NCBI GenBank assembly: GCA_956465555.1
Contig: OY101117.1
Coordinates: 1,178,001-1,242,000 of the forward strand
Source: Nitzschia sp. pyKryTriq1
Taxonomy: Eukaryota; Bacillariophyta; Bacillariophyceae; Bacillariales; Bacillariaceae
DNA: 64,000 nucleotides
Direction of reading: 5' to 3'
Shown: positions 29,182-38,362 of the stretch, one piece after another
How positions within the stretch are numbered: position 1 is the stretch's first letter
Layout of the letters: the number at the start of each line of letters is the position of its first letter
Notes under the pieces: generated by a model
Databases searched by the model: none
Told to the model about the DNA's origin: nothing
What the model saw: only the letters and a program-made list of their open reading frames with translations
Translations under genes and position numbers: made by a program

Positions 29182-29808
29182 ATGAAACTTTCTGCCGGTA
29201 CCCTTGTGTCTATCATTGCCGTTTGGGCTGTCGCCGATGCGTATTCCCCGACCGCGTTTTACACGCGTAGGTCGACAATGACCATGAAGCGGGGCAGAGG
29301 ATCTTTCCAAAAGGAAATCGGAGGAGGAGGAGGCATGGGTAGCGCCCCACCGTCGCCTGCCGGTGGAGTAGCTAGCAACCGAAATTGGATCCAAACCAAA
29401 AATACAGTAAAGGACCTCCCGGCAGAGGAGGGGAAAATAGGCTTGATCGAAACTGGTGCATTCCTGTTGGTAGACAAGGCCACGAACCCGAATGGAGCTG
29501 TCAGCGTCGTGAAATACGGCCCCCAAACATACTGTTTCAGTGTCAACTGCCCAAAATGTAAAATTCCCATGACAAAGGCCAAGACACTGCCTCCCAACGA
29601 AGAGACTAAGAACAAAGCACCAAGAATTTGCTGTGACTTTTGCAAATCAACTTTCAATCTGAAAACCGGTGCCCCCGTTACGGCTCAAGAAGGTGCCGGT
29701 ATATTTGGGAATATTGCCAAGGCCGTCATGTCAGCGCAAGATACAACACCTCTTCCAGTCTATGAGCTAGGTGAGAAGAACGGGAAAGTCCTGTTCAGCA
29801 TGGATTGA
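29182..29808 (+). CDS. Rieske-like small protein with two CxxC pairs
   Basis: 208 residues. A signal peptide (MKLSAGTLVSIIAVWAVADA) leads into a Ser/Arg/Gly-rich stretch, suggesting an organelle-targeting presequence although the Phe is not exactly at the cleavage site. The core has CPKCKIPM near residue 122 and CCDFCKSTFNLKTG near 149. The spacing and the FNLKTG ending mimic the two cluster-binding loops of Rieske proteins (C-x-H and C-x2-H), but the His ligands are replaced by Cys. It might bind zinc or a four-Cys iron centre instead of a Rieske 2Fe-2S cluster. Location and function are inferred. Confidence 0.65.
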   Translation: MKLSAGTLVSIIAVWAVADAYSPTAFYTRRSTMTMKRGRGSFQKEIGGGGGMGSAPPSPAGGVASNRNWIQTKNTVKDLPAEEGKIGLIETGAFLLVDKATNPNGAVSVVKYGPQTYCFSVNCPKCKIPMTKAKTLPPNEETKNKAPRICCDFCKSTFNLKTGAPVTAQEGAGIFGNIAKAVMSAQDTTPLPVYELGEKNGKVLFSMD

Positions 29809-29911
29809 AGAGGATGAAAGTGATATAGCTTTGACTTTCGATTTATAGTACCAAAAATGGCGCGACCGTCGTTCTTTTGCAGCAATTTGTTATCAATGAA
29901 TACAGTAGAAA

Positions 29912-31375
29912 CTAGACCCTGTCGACTTTGTCTTCAAGTTGGAAAATTGAGATAAAAGATGTTGATGTAGAGTCTGCCTTCATTTCCACTCCCACCACAA
30001 GGGTTTGACCATCCGAAGAAAGTTTTAATATAATCTTCTCGACCATTATTTCTCCCGAAAGTTCGTGTCCTTCTTCATCAACTACGAGAAGAGCATCTCC
30101 AACCTGGACCCACTCAGGATTGTCTTCCGAGAACCGCCATTCCCAAACAGAAATTTCATTTTGACTATCCGCGAGAGCAATCCTTGTTCCAGACCCTGAA
30201 ACAGCCATGCTCTGCCAAGCTCCAAAGCGTCGAGGCGATACTACGCTAGTAGGACCGGGCTCGGGATCTTCTCGCAGATCGTTCATCAAGTCGTCTTGCG
30301 ACAATGGCTCTTTCAACGTATAGGTAACGAGTTCCGTACTCTGGTCCTCAAGACGAGCTAGGACCGCCAAGGTTTGTCCGGACTCTGACAGCGCACATGC
30401 CCGTGGCGTTTCAATTTCCTCGTAGGGGGCTTGGAATTTTGCAGTGGGTACCATCTCTTCTCGACCAACGAAATAGGCCATGTAAATTGTTTTCATAAAC
30501 GGCTCGTCCTCGCCAGCCTCAAACCATCGACGATAGCAAACCACGTGCACCTGTCCTTGAAAATCCATGGACAACGAATCCATGGCATCATCTGGTTCCA
30601 TTACGGAACCAAGCGGAGTTCCTTCCTTAAGTGAATAGTACACACTTCCAGTGACTGTGTCAGTCTGAAAGGATGTAATAACAAAACCATCGTTGTTGAC
30701 TCTGGAAATCATCTGATTGGGCTGCCCTAAGATGCCTATGGCAGCTTGGTGCTTCAAGGCTTCTGCAAGAGTATACATTTTATTCAAACTGCCAGTCTCA
30801 ACATCCCACATCATAGTTCCGTGTTCCGGTTCACTCTGCGCCGCAACAATCCAGTCCTTGGAGACATCAATAGATACGATCCTGCCAGTGTGTTGTATAC
30901 TCGATACGGTCTTCCACTGGTGGCTGGATGGATGCCAGTCCGCAATGGTAATGCCCTCGTTGGTGGTCCAAACGAGTCGATCCCCATTCAACGCTAGATC
31001 CAGGTCGTTTGTTGCTGAGTTTTCACTGCTTCTAGTAGGGCCTTGTAGACTCTGCCCTCTTTTTTTCCATTGGCGTTTACCATCCTCGCCACTCCCTCCA
31101 CCAACCGATTGAACAGAAAATTGAAATGTCGGGGAGCGTGTGGCATAAGCTCGAATGGCGAATATTGACCACGGGACAGTCAACCCAAGCAGAATTAACA
31201 ATATAGTCAAGAGATTTCGTTGTCTCGACTGTGTCGTCTTGACGATGCCCGCACGTCCCTTGGATTGAATCATCAAAACGGCATCTTCTTCGTCATCGTC
31301 GTCTTCTTCCTCGTGATGATTGGCCGCCCCCATGATCCCCTCCACTTCTGTCATTTCGATACTAGCCGAGCTCAT
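29912..31375 (-). CDS. Single-pass membrane protein with beta-propeller-like lumenal part
   Basis: 487 residues. An acidic N-terminus with an EEEDDDDEED run precedes one strong membrane helix (about residues 54-76), after which the rest is predicted lumenal or extracellular. That part has repeated beta-rich units with WD40-like traits: LVWTTNEGITIADWHPSSHQ, IVSIDVSKDWIVAA, MMWDVETGSLNK, IALADSQNEISVWEWRF. I see no catalytic motif and cannot name the family. A role as a scaffold or receptor-like protein would be a guess. It is convergent with the Rieske-like gene (about 100 bp gap). Confidence 0.6.
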   Translation of the reverse strand: MSSASIEMTEVEGIMGAANHHEEEDDDDEEDAVLMIQSKGRAGIVKTTQSRQRNLLTILLILLGLTVPWSIFAIRAYATRSPTFQFSVQSVGGGSGEDGKRQWKKRGQSLQGPTRSSENSATNDLDLALNGDRLVWTTNEGITIADWHPSSHQWKTVSSIQHTGRIVSIDVSKDWIVAAQSEPEHGTMMWDVETGSLNKMYTLAEALKHQAAIGILGQPNQMISRVNNDGFVITSFQTDTVTGSVYYSLKEGTPLGSVMEPDDAMDSLSMDFQGQVHVVCYRRWFEAGEDEPFMKTIYMAYFVGREEMVPTAKFQAPYEEIETPRACALSESGQTLAVLARLEDQSTELVTYTLKEPLSQDDLMNDLREDPEPGPTSVVSPRRFGAWQSMAVSGSGTRIALADSQNEISVWEWRFSEDNPEWVQVGDALLVVDEEGHELSGEIMVEKIILKLSSDGQTLVVGVEMKADSTSTSFISIFQLEDKVDRV

Positions 31376-31996
31376 AGGAAATGAGGGTTAGTCTGCGCTT
31401 ACTGATGATGAGATGTGAAAAGTGGTTCGATTGTTAACGGCGCTCTTGGTCTATTTCGTCTCCTTGTTCCTTTCATTTTTCATGTTTCATGGTTGTTGCT
31501 TTTATTTTTGTCGTATGGGTGGTGTTGCGTGGTGCTTTTTATTCCGTTTCTCGTCGCACGTCGAACTCCCGCGGGACCCACGTTTGGTCGGATTGTTCGT
31601 CTCTCCCTACTACGCACCACGCACGCACCACGTGAGTGAGTGAACAGTGAACCCGCGCACACCGCGCACACCGACACACGCACACACTCCGCGCAACCCC
31701 GCGTGCCAAGGTCTCAATCTTCGATCTTCTCGCCTCTCCGCACAATGATGAGATATGATGAAGATCTACCGGTACCTGGTACCGGTACAAATAAGATGAT
31801 GATGATGGCTGATGACTTTTTTTGGATTTTCAATTTGCTGGATGGCGCATCTCCGTCTCTTCTCTGACACCTTTCGTCCACGCCATTCATTTTATGTTTT
31901 AGGCCCCCTCTGCAAGCCTCGTACCAAGAGGCCTTACTGTCCGTCCATCATCTGTATGCTACCAGTAGTGAACTGAATCGAAATCTTCGTCCCGGT
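31376..31996. promoter_or_regulatory. Divergent promoter region
   Basis: Gap of about 0.6 kb between two divergent genes. Contains CACACACG-type repeats at about 31655-31690 and two TACCGGTA palindromes around 31768-31788. No gene. Confidence 0.4.
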
Positions 31997-32914
31997 ATGC
32001 AGACTCCGAGACTGAAGAATCATCGAAGTGCACTTATCGCCGTGGTTCTCTTCGAGGGTCTTTCTACCTGTTATGGTTTGGTGAGGCTAGCAACTTGGAA
32101 CTTGCTGGCGCCTCAATACGCCAAGATTAGCAAATATCCTTGGTGCGACCCTCATTATTTGGATTGGAATTATCGGCAGAGTCTGATTATCCCACAGCTG
32201 CTTCAGTTGGATGCCGATATCATTTGTCTGCAAGAAGTCCAAGTGGACGTTTGGCCCGATCTCTTTGCGCCGTTGGAATCCATCTACGAGGGTGTCATTC
32301 AAAATGTTACTAGTGGACACAATGTGGCAAGTGCCATCTTGGTACGAAAGGATTGTCCTTGGAAGATGGAGAGAGTAGAGTCAAGATCGAGAGCCTTATT
32401 GACTGTACTGCGAAACGAGCATGCTGCCAATCCAACAAAGCAGCTCTATTTAGGAACTGTTCATCTCGAGGCAGGAATGAACGATGATAATGATTTGCAA
32501 CGGTTCCACCAACTCAAGTCTTTATTCAAACGATTGGCTTATCATTGTCGAACAGATGGAACTTCGCTCAAGGAAGCAGCCATTGTTTTGGCAGGAGACT
32601 TCAACATGCTTCGAAGCAATCTCATGCATCAATGTTTATCCGAAGGACGTCTCTATCACCCCGAACAACTCAACACCAAGCCACCGATTGAAACGACAAG
32701 ACTCCAAGATGCCTTTCAAGTAGGCCCACAGCAAGCAGTCCAAATGACATATGCCAAGGGGTCTGTTTTGGATTACATTTGGACTTCGACCGGTATCGAC
32801 GTCGGCGAGGCACTCCCATTTTCGTTGCATGCCACTCAAAACATTCCACAACCCTGGCCGTCCCGCGAACATCCGTCTGACCATATACCCATTGGAGTCG
32901 AACTGGCGTGGTGA
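31997..32914 (+). CDS. Endonuclease/exonuclease/phosphatase-fold protein, secretory
   Basis: 305 residues. After an N-terminal hydrophobic leader (ALIAVVLFEGLSTCYG) the EEP fold is complete: ATWNLLAP (Asn, near 32), LQEVQ with the metal-binding Glu (near 78), GTVHLEAG (His, near 153), GDFNML (Asp/Asn, near 200) and SDHIPIG (Asp-His, near 293). The WNLLAP start recalls CCR4/Angel-type deadenylases and nocturnin, but the signal peptide points to an exported or organelle enzyme. It could cleave nucleic acid or phosphate esters; the substrate is unknown. All catalytic residues are present. Confidence 0.8.
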   Translation: MQTPRLKNHRSALIAVVLFEGLSTCYGLVRLATWNLLAPQYAKISKYPWCDPHYLDWNYRQSLIIPQLLQLDADIICLQEVQVDVWPDLFAPLESIYEGVIQNVTSGHNVASAILVRKDCPWKMERVESRSRALLTVLRNEHAANPTKQLYLGTVHLEAGMNDDNDLQRFHQLKSLFKRLAYHCRTDGTSLKEAAIVLAGDFNMLRSNLMHQCLSEGRLYHPEQLNTKPPIETTRLQDAFQVGPQQAVQMTYAKGSVLDYIWTSTGIDVGEALPFSLHATQNIPQPWPSREHPSDHIPIGVELAW

Positions 32915-33190
32915 CTTTGACCCTATCCCCAAATAATCTTGCTTCCGATGACGACTGACTAGCTAGCCAGCAGGGGATACAGCCCTACATTTCCCGTATA
33001 CTTCAGGAAATGTCCGGTTGGCATGTGCTCCGACGGGTGAAGAAATATTGTATTCAGGAAAATGGTTTCATCACGTCTTTGTGGAACAGTAATGGTGAAT
33101 CACAGAAAGGCCTTGAATGAGGTGTATGATTGACTCCTCAGCCGGTCCTGTGTGAGCCAAGTATATCGTGGTGATGCATGTTCGACTCAA

Positions 33191-34531
33191 TCAACCAGAT
33201 GAAATGATTGCACATTTTCCATAGGCTTCTGGGAATCTCGCCTTGCCATAGCGTTGCCAAAAGGGAATGAAATGTCCAATCTTTTCGTCCTTGTTGCCAT
33301 CCATACGGAAGTTATGCGAGATGCTGAGGTTCAGTCCAAAATAGCTCATGTGCCATGATCGATTGCCAGCAAGTACGGCGGCTGGCATCGTCACGGCGAT
33401 TTGATCATCATAGAATCGACTGAATTTGCAATCACCAATCATGATCTTTTGCCAATTGTACACGGGGTCACTGCGATAAAAATCCAAGTCGGTAACATGA
33501 AAGAAGCCGTAAATTTGTCGCAAGAATTTCGCATGTGTGCAATACCCTTCAATCGCAACGAGGGTCCCGTTCCTCATGGAAATCTCGCAGATATTTTTGC
33601 CAAACGCCTCGTTGATCTTCGGAATCCATTCCAGTCCATTAGCCCTACCCGCTGGAAACGCGTCAAATAGAATAACTAGATCATTTCTTCTCATGGTAGC
33701 GATAGGATCCTGCTTCCAAACTTTGGTACAAAAGCCATCCGAGTCTATCCAAATCATATATCGGTACTTGGCCAGCGCAGGATGCTTCCAAATATGTAAC
33801 GCTCTGAACTCAGCCTGCCAGTTGTATGCTATGTTCATGAAAGTGCTACTAGAGGAGGTTATCTCCTGGCAACGAGTGGTCCACTGAAGCTGGGACGATT
33901 CGGTGACATTGCATCGATCCAAGAGGTGCTGCTTGCGCTCGTCAGAAAGTTCATCAACCATGACTTGGATCCCTGGGTTGTCCACAACAAAAACTAAGTT
34001 GGCAGGTGCGACTGCTGCCCGTAAGGCATTCATTAACCTTTCACTGATTTCGGTTGCCGAAAAGACTACCACATCATACTTGACGCGATAATTATATGCT
34101 TGTGTCAGCAGACACAGGGATTGATTGAGAGCACCAACCGTACTCTCTCCTTGGATCTTGGTAACAATGACAACGGGGGCGTTGGGGTCGAAATCCTCGA
34201 CTTTCTTATTCTCGGTGGCGACCTTGTTGGCGTCATTGGGGTGGTCATAGGCGCCCTGGTTGGCTGGCTGAGGATGTGGTACTTTTCCCATCGCATTGGC
34301 AGTGCGATCATAGTACTTGGCAGAAACGGCTCGCATTTGTTGATGGTTGTATTGGATCAGAGATCCAAGTCCAAAGGCGATCAAGCCCAGCACAAATCCC
34401 ACCTCTAGATTTCTCATCGCACTAGCTTTGCGGCTCGTACGCATTGCGTGCTTCCTCATGGTGTGAAAGTTCGTACGAGTAGCCTGGGATGCCAGGAATG
34501 ACGCGTGTTGGGGATTCTTGAAAAGTTTCAT
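33191..34531 (-). CDS. Type II membrane glycosyltransferase, GT-A fold (GT15-like)
   Basis: 446 residues from the ATG at 34531 (MKLFKNPQHA); the frame is open 14 codons upstream without an ATG. One anchor helix (LEVGFVLGLIAFGLGSLI) is followed by a stem and a catalytic domain. WIDSDGF near residue 258 is a DxD motif for Mn2+/nucleotide-sugar, and GFFHVTDLDFYRSDPVYNW resembles the conserved block of Kre2/Mnt1-type alpha-mannosyltransferases (GT15). Golgi mannosylation is the likely role but the sugar is not certain. No introns. Confidence 0.65.
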   Translation of the reverse strand: MKLFKNPQHASFLASQATRTNFHTMRKHAMRTSRKASAMRNLEVGFVLGLIAFGLGSLIQYNHQQMRAVSAKYYDRTANAMGKVPHPQPANQGAYDHPNDANKVATENKKVEDFDPNAPVVIVTKIQGESTVGALNQSLCLLTQAYNYRVKYDVVVFSATEISERLMNALRAAVAPANLVFVVDNPGIQVMVDELSDERKQHLLDRCNVTESSQLQWTTRCQEITSSSSTFMNIAYNWQAEFRALHIWKHPALAKYRYMIWIDSDGFCTKVWKQDPIATMRRNDLVILFDAFPAGRANGLEWIPKINEAFGKNICEISMRNGTLVAIEGYCTHAKFLRQIYGFFHVTDLDFYRSDPVYNWQKIMIGDCKFSRFYDDQIAVTMPAAVLAGNRSWHMSYFGLNLSISHNFRMDGNKDEKIGHFIPFWQRYGKARFPEAYGKCAIISSG

Positions 34532-35041
34532 CGAGGAAAATGTAATTTTAAATTTGAGCAAGGAAGCGTACAAGTATCGTTGGCCTCCTTGAAGCAGGCA
34601 GCAGACTAGCTACGTACAATACCTACTCCTTCGAAAGGTAGCCTACTGTTACTTTTCTTTTACTGTATATGGAGATGGTGGAAGATGGATGAGTGTTGTT
34701 GCGTCTGAAGGATGAAGTCGCTTTTTTTAAAAATAAAAAAGGTGGCGTGCGTGCGAGCGAGCCGGGCGCAAATGAGAGTTTGACCCGAAACCGTACTGTA
34801 CCTGGTATTTACTTATCTGTAGCAAAGCAAGCAAGTGTCAATGATGCGAAGGGGTAATCGACATGTCGATACTGTGTTTTGGATCTCAGATCCGCGTCAC
34901 CACGTGTTGTTTGTTGTTAACGTAAAAAATCATCATCGCCGCGATCCCCAAAACCAAAATTCATAAACTGGAAAAATAACAACTACTGTAGACTGACTAG
35001 AGTTCCAGAGTAGAAGTCGATGATACCATTAGTCCGTCCTC
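34532..35041. promoter_or_regulatory. Divergent promoter region (glycosyltransferase / F-box)
   Basis: Half a kilobase of non-coding sequence with a T/A run near 34725-34740. No gene or clear motif seen. Confidence 0.4.
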
Positions 35042-36070
35042 ATGAATGCGTGGGTTGCTCACAACACTATACCCGATCATCTTGCAGCACCGTACAACAA
35101 CAATAACGATATTCGGTCAACATTACCTCCGGATCTATGGTACGATGTAGTGGATTTTCTAAAGTTGACCGAACTTCCGAGGCTGATGGCAGTGGACCGA
35201 GAGTTCCACAAGCTGTTTAATCAAGATGCGATGTTTTCACGTTTCGCATGTCGTCAATTTCCACCCGAGACTTTGGATGTGAGCTCGTATAACGGATCTT
35301 GGAAGCAACTCTTGCGAGACGACAATGCCCGCAATGGAGTTTATGTGCGACGAATGCATGTCATGTCGGAATGGCGATTAAATCGAAAGGATCGACACCT
35401 GCATTATAGAAATTCAATTCGCTGTATGGTCTGGGATCGGAGAGCTCGCCGAGTCCATATCGGTATCGAAGCCTACGGAAATGAGGATCTTCGGGAGGCG
35501 AAACACACTAGTATTTTTCAAGTGCAAGGTGGACGCCGCCGACGCCCCCGGCACTTGGGGCAACTCACGATAAGTCGTCAATACCAACCCGATGTACCAG
35601 AATTGGAACGGCGGCTTCAAGTTGCGAACGTCGTTCAATTGAGTCGACCACCCGAAGATTCATCTTCTAGGAGTCATGATCTATGTCTGCTATCATTGGA
35701 AGATCGATGGTTCAATGAACCGGGAAGCTACTATCGATTTACTTACAACGGCAGTCTTGACACACGTGGCAGTGACTACGGATGCGAAATTTTCCTTCGA
35801 GAGTGTTCATCACTCCGTGAATGTTTTCAGCTCGGTTATTCTTACAATGTCCCTGGACCAAATCAATGCGAGTTTGTATCCAGAAATGCATACCTTTTGG
35901 GGCCTTCCAATGTATTGGATTGGCCCGACCTGGTGTTGGAAACGGAGGAGGAGGACGAAGCTGAGAAGAAACACCTTTTGCCACCATATATTCGGCAACT
36001 TCACGCAGAAGGACGCTGGGGAGTCTTAGAAGACACTTGTCGCTCAATTTCTGCTTCAGACATCGTCTGA
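35042..36070 (+). CDS. F-box protein
   Basis: 342 residues. An F-box lies at about residues 20-60: STLPPDLWYDVVDFLKLTELPRLMAVDREFHKLF. The C-terminal two thirds have no LRR, Kelch or WD repeats I can recognise; they look like a beta-rich substrate-binding domain with many Arg/Tyr. F-box proteins link substrates to SKP1-CUL1 ubiquitin ligases; the target is unknown. Its 3' end is 110 bases from the convergent TauD gene. Confidence 0.8.
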   Translation: MNAWVAHNTIPDHLAAPYNNNNDIRSTLPPDLWYDVVDFLKLTELPRLMAVDREFHKLFNQDAMFSRFACRQFPPETLDVSSYNGSWKQLLRDDNARNGVYVRRMHVMSEWRLNRKDRHLHYRNSIRCMVWDRRARRVHIGIEAYGNEDLREAKHTSIFQVQGGRRRRPRHLGQLTISRQYQPDVPELERRLQVANVVQLSRPPEDSSSRSHDLCLLSLEDRWFNEPGSYYRFTYNGSLDTRGSDYGCEIFLRECSSLRECFQLGYSYNVPGPNQCEFVSRNAYLLGPSNVLDWPDLVLETEEEDEAEKKHLLPPYIRQLHAEGRWGVLEDTCRSISASDIV

Positions 36071-36180
36071 CCCACTGAACTAGCGATTCGTCGAGGTACC
36101 CGTGCTGGTACATACCATCCAAACCTAAGCAAACATACGTCGTCATTTTGAGTACCGTACGAAAGATAGTACTAACTACG

Positions 36181-37137
36181 CTATGCCTCTGCCTTTATCA
36201 GTTTTTCTGCTTGTAGAATATTGGAAGGTACATTGTCACCGGAAGCCTCGATTTGAGGCGGTAAACCAAACGCCGCATCCGTCCAGCTCCAGACTCGCCA
36301 CATTCGTCGTTTATTCTCACTACCAGGAAAGGCTTCGCGCGAGTGAAGCATTCGAAAGTTGTCCACGATAAGCGCTTCTCCTGTCTTCAGTGTAAACCGT
36401 GTAGCGACAGCTTCCTCGGCGGCAATGGCTTGGTCCACTTCCCACAAAGCTGAATTGATTTCTTCAACCTTCGCGCTTGGTGTTCCTTGAACGGGAGCCC
36501 ACAAAGATCTATACGGCACCGGCCCGTCTGCTTTTGCTCTACCCTCAGATGCATCCTTCGAAACCATTCGTCTCCAGCACAAGGTTTTGGATGGCGAGTC
36601 GTCGGCCCCGGTATCGGTGCCTTTACGCCAACCCGTTGGTTCGAGGTATCGAATAACAGGGACGATACTTTCGGAACCCTGGACGTAGTTGTTTTCTCCA
36701 CGTTCAGTGTGATCGACCAATTCCTTGCAAAGCAGCTCTTTCGTCGACTTCTTCAGTCTGTCTATGATAGAGTACCCATCGACGAGATAGTTGGCACCTC
36801 CCTTGTTGTCGGCAGGCTCTTCGCAGACGAGAATGACTAAATCGGGAAAATTATCCCCCCACATGTATCCGTCAGAATGCGAAGGCAGTGCTGCACCTTG
36901 AAGATTCAGAGCCTCGTGTTCTATATGGACGGCACTGGCGCGGTGTCGTTCGAGAAGGAGTTTCTCGGGCTCCCAAACATGCGTCGGCGTCAAAGAGGCA
37001 ACCTCGGACCAGGAAGAGGAGGGCGAAGGCTCGAGGTTGGTGAGAATTATGGATCCATCTCGGTGAAGCGCTTGACGGGCTTTTTCTCTGGAGAACCCAG
37101 TGCTGCAATCAAAACGTTCAGGAACGTGGTGTGCCAT
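36181..37137 (-). CDS. TauD/TfdA-type Fe(II)/2-oxoglutarate dioxygenase
   Basis: 318 residues from the ATG at 37137 (MAHHVPERF). A more upstream ATG at 37218 lies inside a TACCGGTA/GGTACC palindrome and probably belongs to the leader. The iron triad is seen as H-x-D in PSHSDGYMWGD (near 85) and a distal His in LHSREAFPG (near 262), with the 2-oxoglutarate Arg in MWRVWSW. The layout fits TauD or gamma-butyrobetaine-hydroxylase-like enzymes, which hydroxylate small organic acids or amines. The substrate is unknown. It is cytosolic by lack of a signal. Confidence 0.8.
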   Translation of the reverse strand: MAHHVPERFDCSTGFSREKARQALHRDGSIILTNLEPSPSSSWSEVASLTPTHVWEPEKLLLERHRASAVHIEHEALNLQGAALPSHSDGYMWGDNFPDLVILVCEEPADNKGGANYLVDGYSIIDRLKKSTKELLCKELVDHTERGENNYVQGSESIVPVIRYLEPTGWRKGTDTGADDSPSKTLCWRRMVSKDASEGRAKADGPVPYRSLWAPVQGTPSAKVEEINSALWEVDQAIAAEEAVATRFTLKTGEALIVDNFRMLHSREAFPGSENKRRMWRVWSWTDAAFGLPPQIEASGDNVPSNILQAEKLIKAEA

Positions 37138-37515
37138 TGTGAAAAAACAAGAAGATACGAGTATGGAGTAGATATGCGTAGTCGGTGATCGGTGGAAGGG
37201 TACCAGGTACCGGTACATTCCGGTACAGGTAGTCTAATTGGGATGTACAGGTAACAGGAACTGTACGGTGAAATGTGAGATCGTTGTAAAGAAGTGAAAG
37301 AAGCAATGAAGCGCTATGCAGCAGACGCAGCAGCGTGCAGTGTATTTGTTTCTCCTATCGGTATCCAAGATCCATATGTGACGTCACTGTCCGTCCTTCG
37401 TCCGTCGATGACCGATAGCGGAGCCATGATGCTCTCATCACCACTAGTCTCATAAATCTACTAAGCTCCTCTTTTTTGATTTACTTCACACGTAGTGACA
37501 GTATTACTGTATGTA

Positions 37516-37631
37516 CGAATAAATCTAGCCAAAGAGCGTAGGATAGTTGCAAGTAGTAACATGAAAGTTATGAAAGTATTACGACGACCAGCAACAAGCG
37601 ATCGGTGACAGTCATTCTCAAATGACCCGAC
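37516..37631. repeat. 116-bp direct repeat, copy 1
   Basis: Matches 37904-38019 with one base difference seen (GTAGGAT versus GTAGCAT). The copies are separated by 272 bp. Could be a local tandem duplication with a 388-bp period, or the ends of a very small element. No target duplication is evident. Confidence 0.9.
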
Positions 37632-37903
37632 TGCTGAGGCCTTGTCCACGCTCTATTTCATTCCCTACTTTTTGGGCAGCACCGGCATCAGAGCCAATGT
37701 ATCCCAATACTGTATCAATAGGGTCCATGCTAATTGCAACTATGACGATGATCGGTCGTCACGCACGTCCTAAGAATTTCCAAATTCACAAGTCTTGTCA
37801 GCAGATGCTGACTAAAACTACCGGTGATCTTTTAACAAGATATATTCCACCGATATACAATTACTCTGTATAGCTTCAGACTAAGAGATTGGGTCTGATA
37901 AAC

Positions 37904-38019
37904 CGAATAAATCTAGCCAAAGAGCGTAGCATAGTTGCAAGTAGTAACATGAAAGTTATGAAAGTATTACGACGACCAGCAACAAGCGATCGGTGACAGT
38001 CATTCTCAAATGACCCGAC
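37904..38019. repeat. 116-bp direct repeat, copy 2
   Basis: Second copy of the 37516-37631 unit; begins CGAATAAATCTAGCC and ends ATGACCCGAC in both. Confidence 0.9.
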
Positions 38020-38362
38020 CGCTACTGGCCTGACTAATATGACCCCATCAATTCGTGTACGAAGTACCCGTACTACCGGTACAACGGTAATGTACAGTAC
38101 GAGTATTGGTGACGAGTGAGTCGTCGTGCCTCATTCACTTCCCGGCGGCGATAGTTATTTTTTGTTGACTTCTGATGCCATCATCCATCTCACATACCGT
38201 ACCGGTATACTATGTAGCATGCATATTGCAGATACGAATACTAGACATCTCGCTATGGGTTTTTTAAACTTCTCGGTCGACATTGCATTATCAAATAGAT
38301 ATACGATAATGTATTATAGTTCACACAGTCGCACCACCCCCCCCCCCACCACTTGTGCAATT

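Larger units (their letters stand above)
37138..38362. other. Intergenic with two 116-bp direct repeats
   Basis: Downstream of NUF2 and upstream of TauD; contains the direct repeats at 37516-37631 and 37904-38019, TACCGGTA palindromes near 37209, 38075 and 38201, and a C run near 38337-38347. The frame at 37622-37873 has no family match. Confidence 0.5.
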
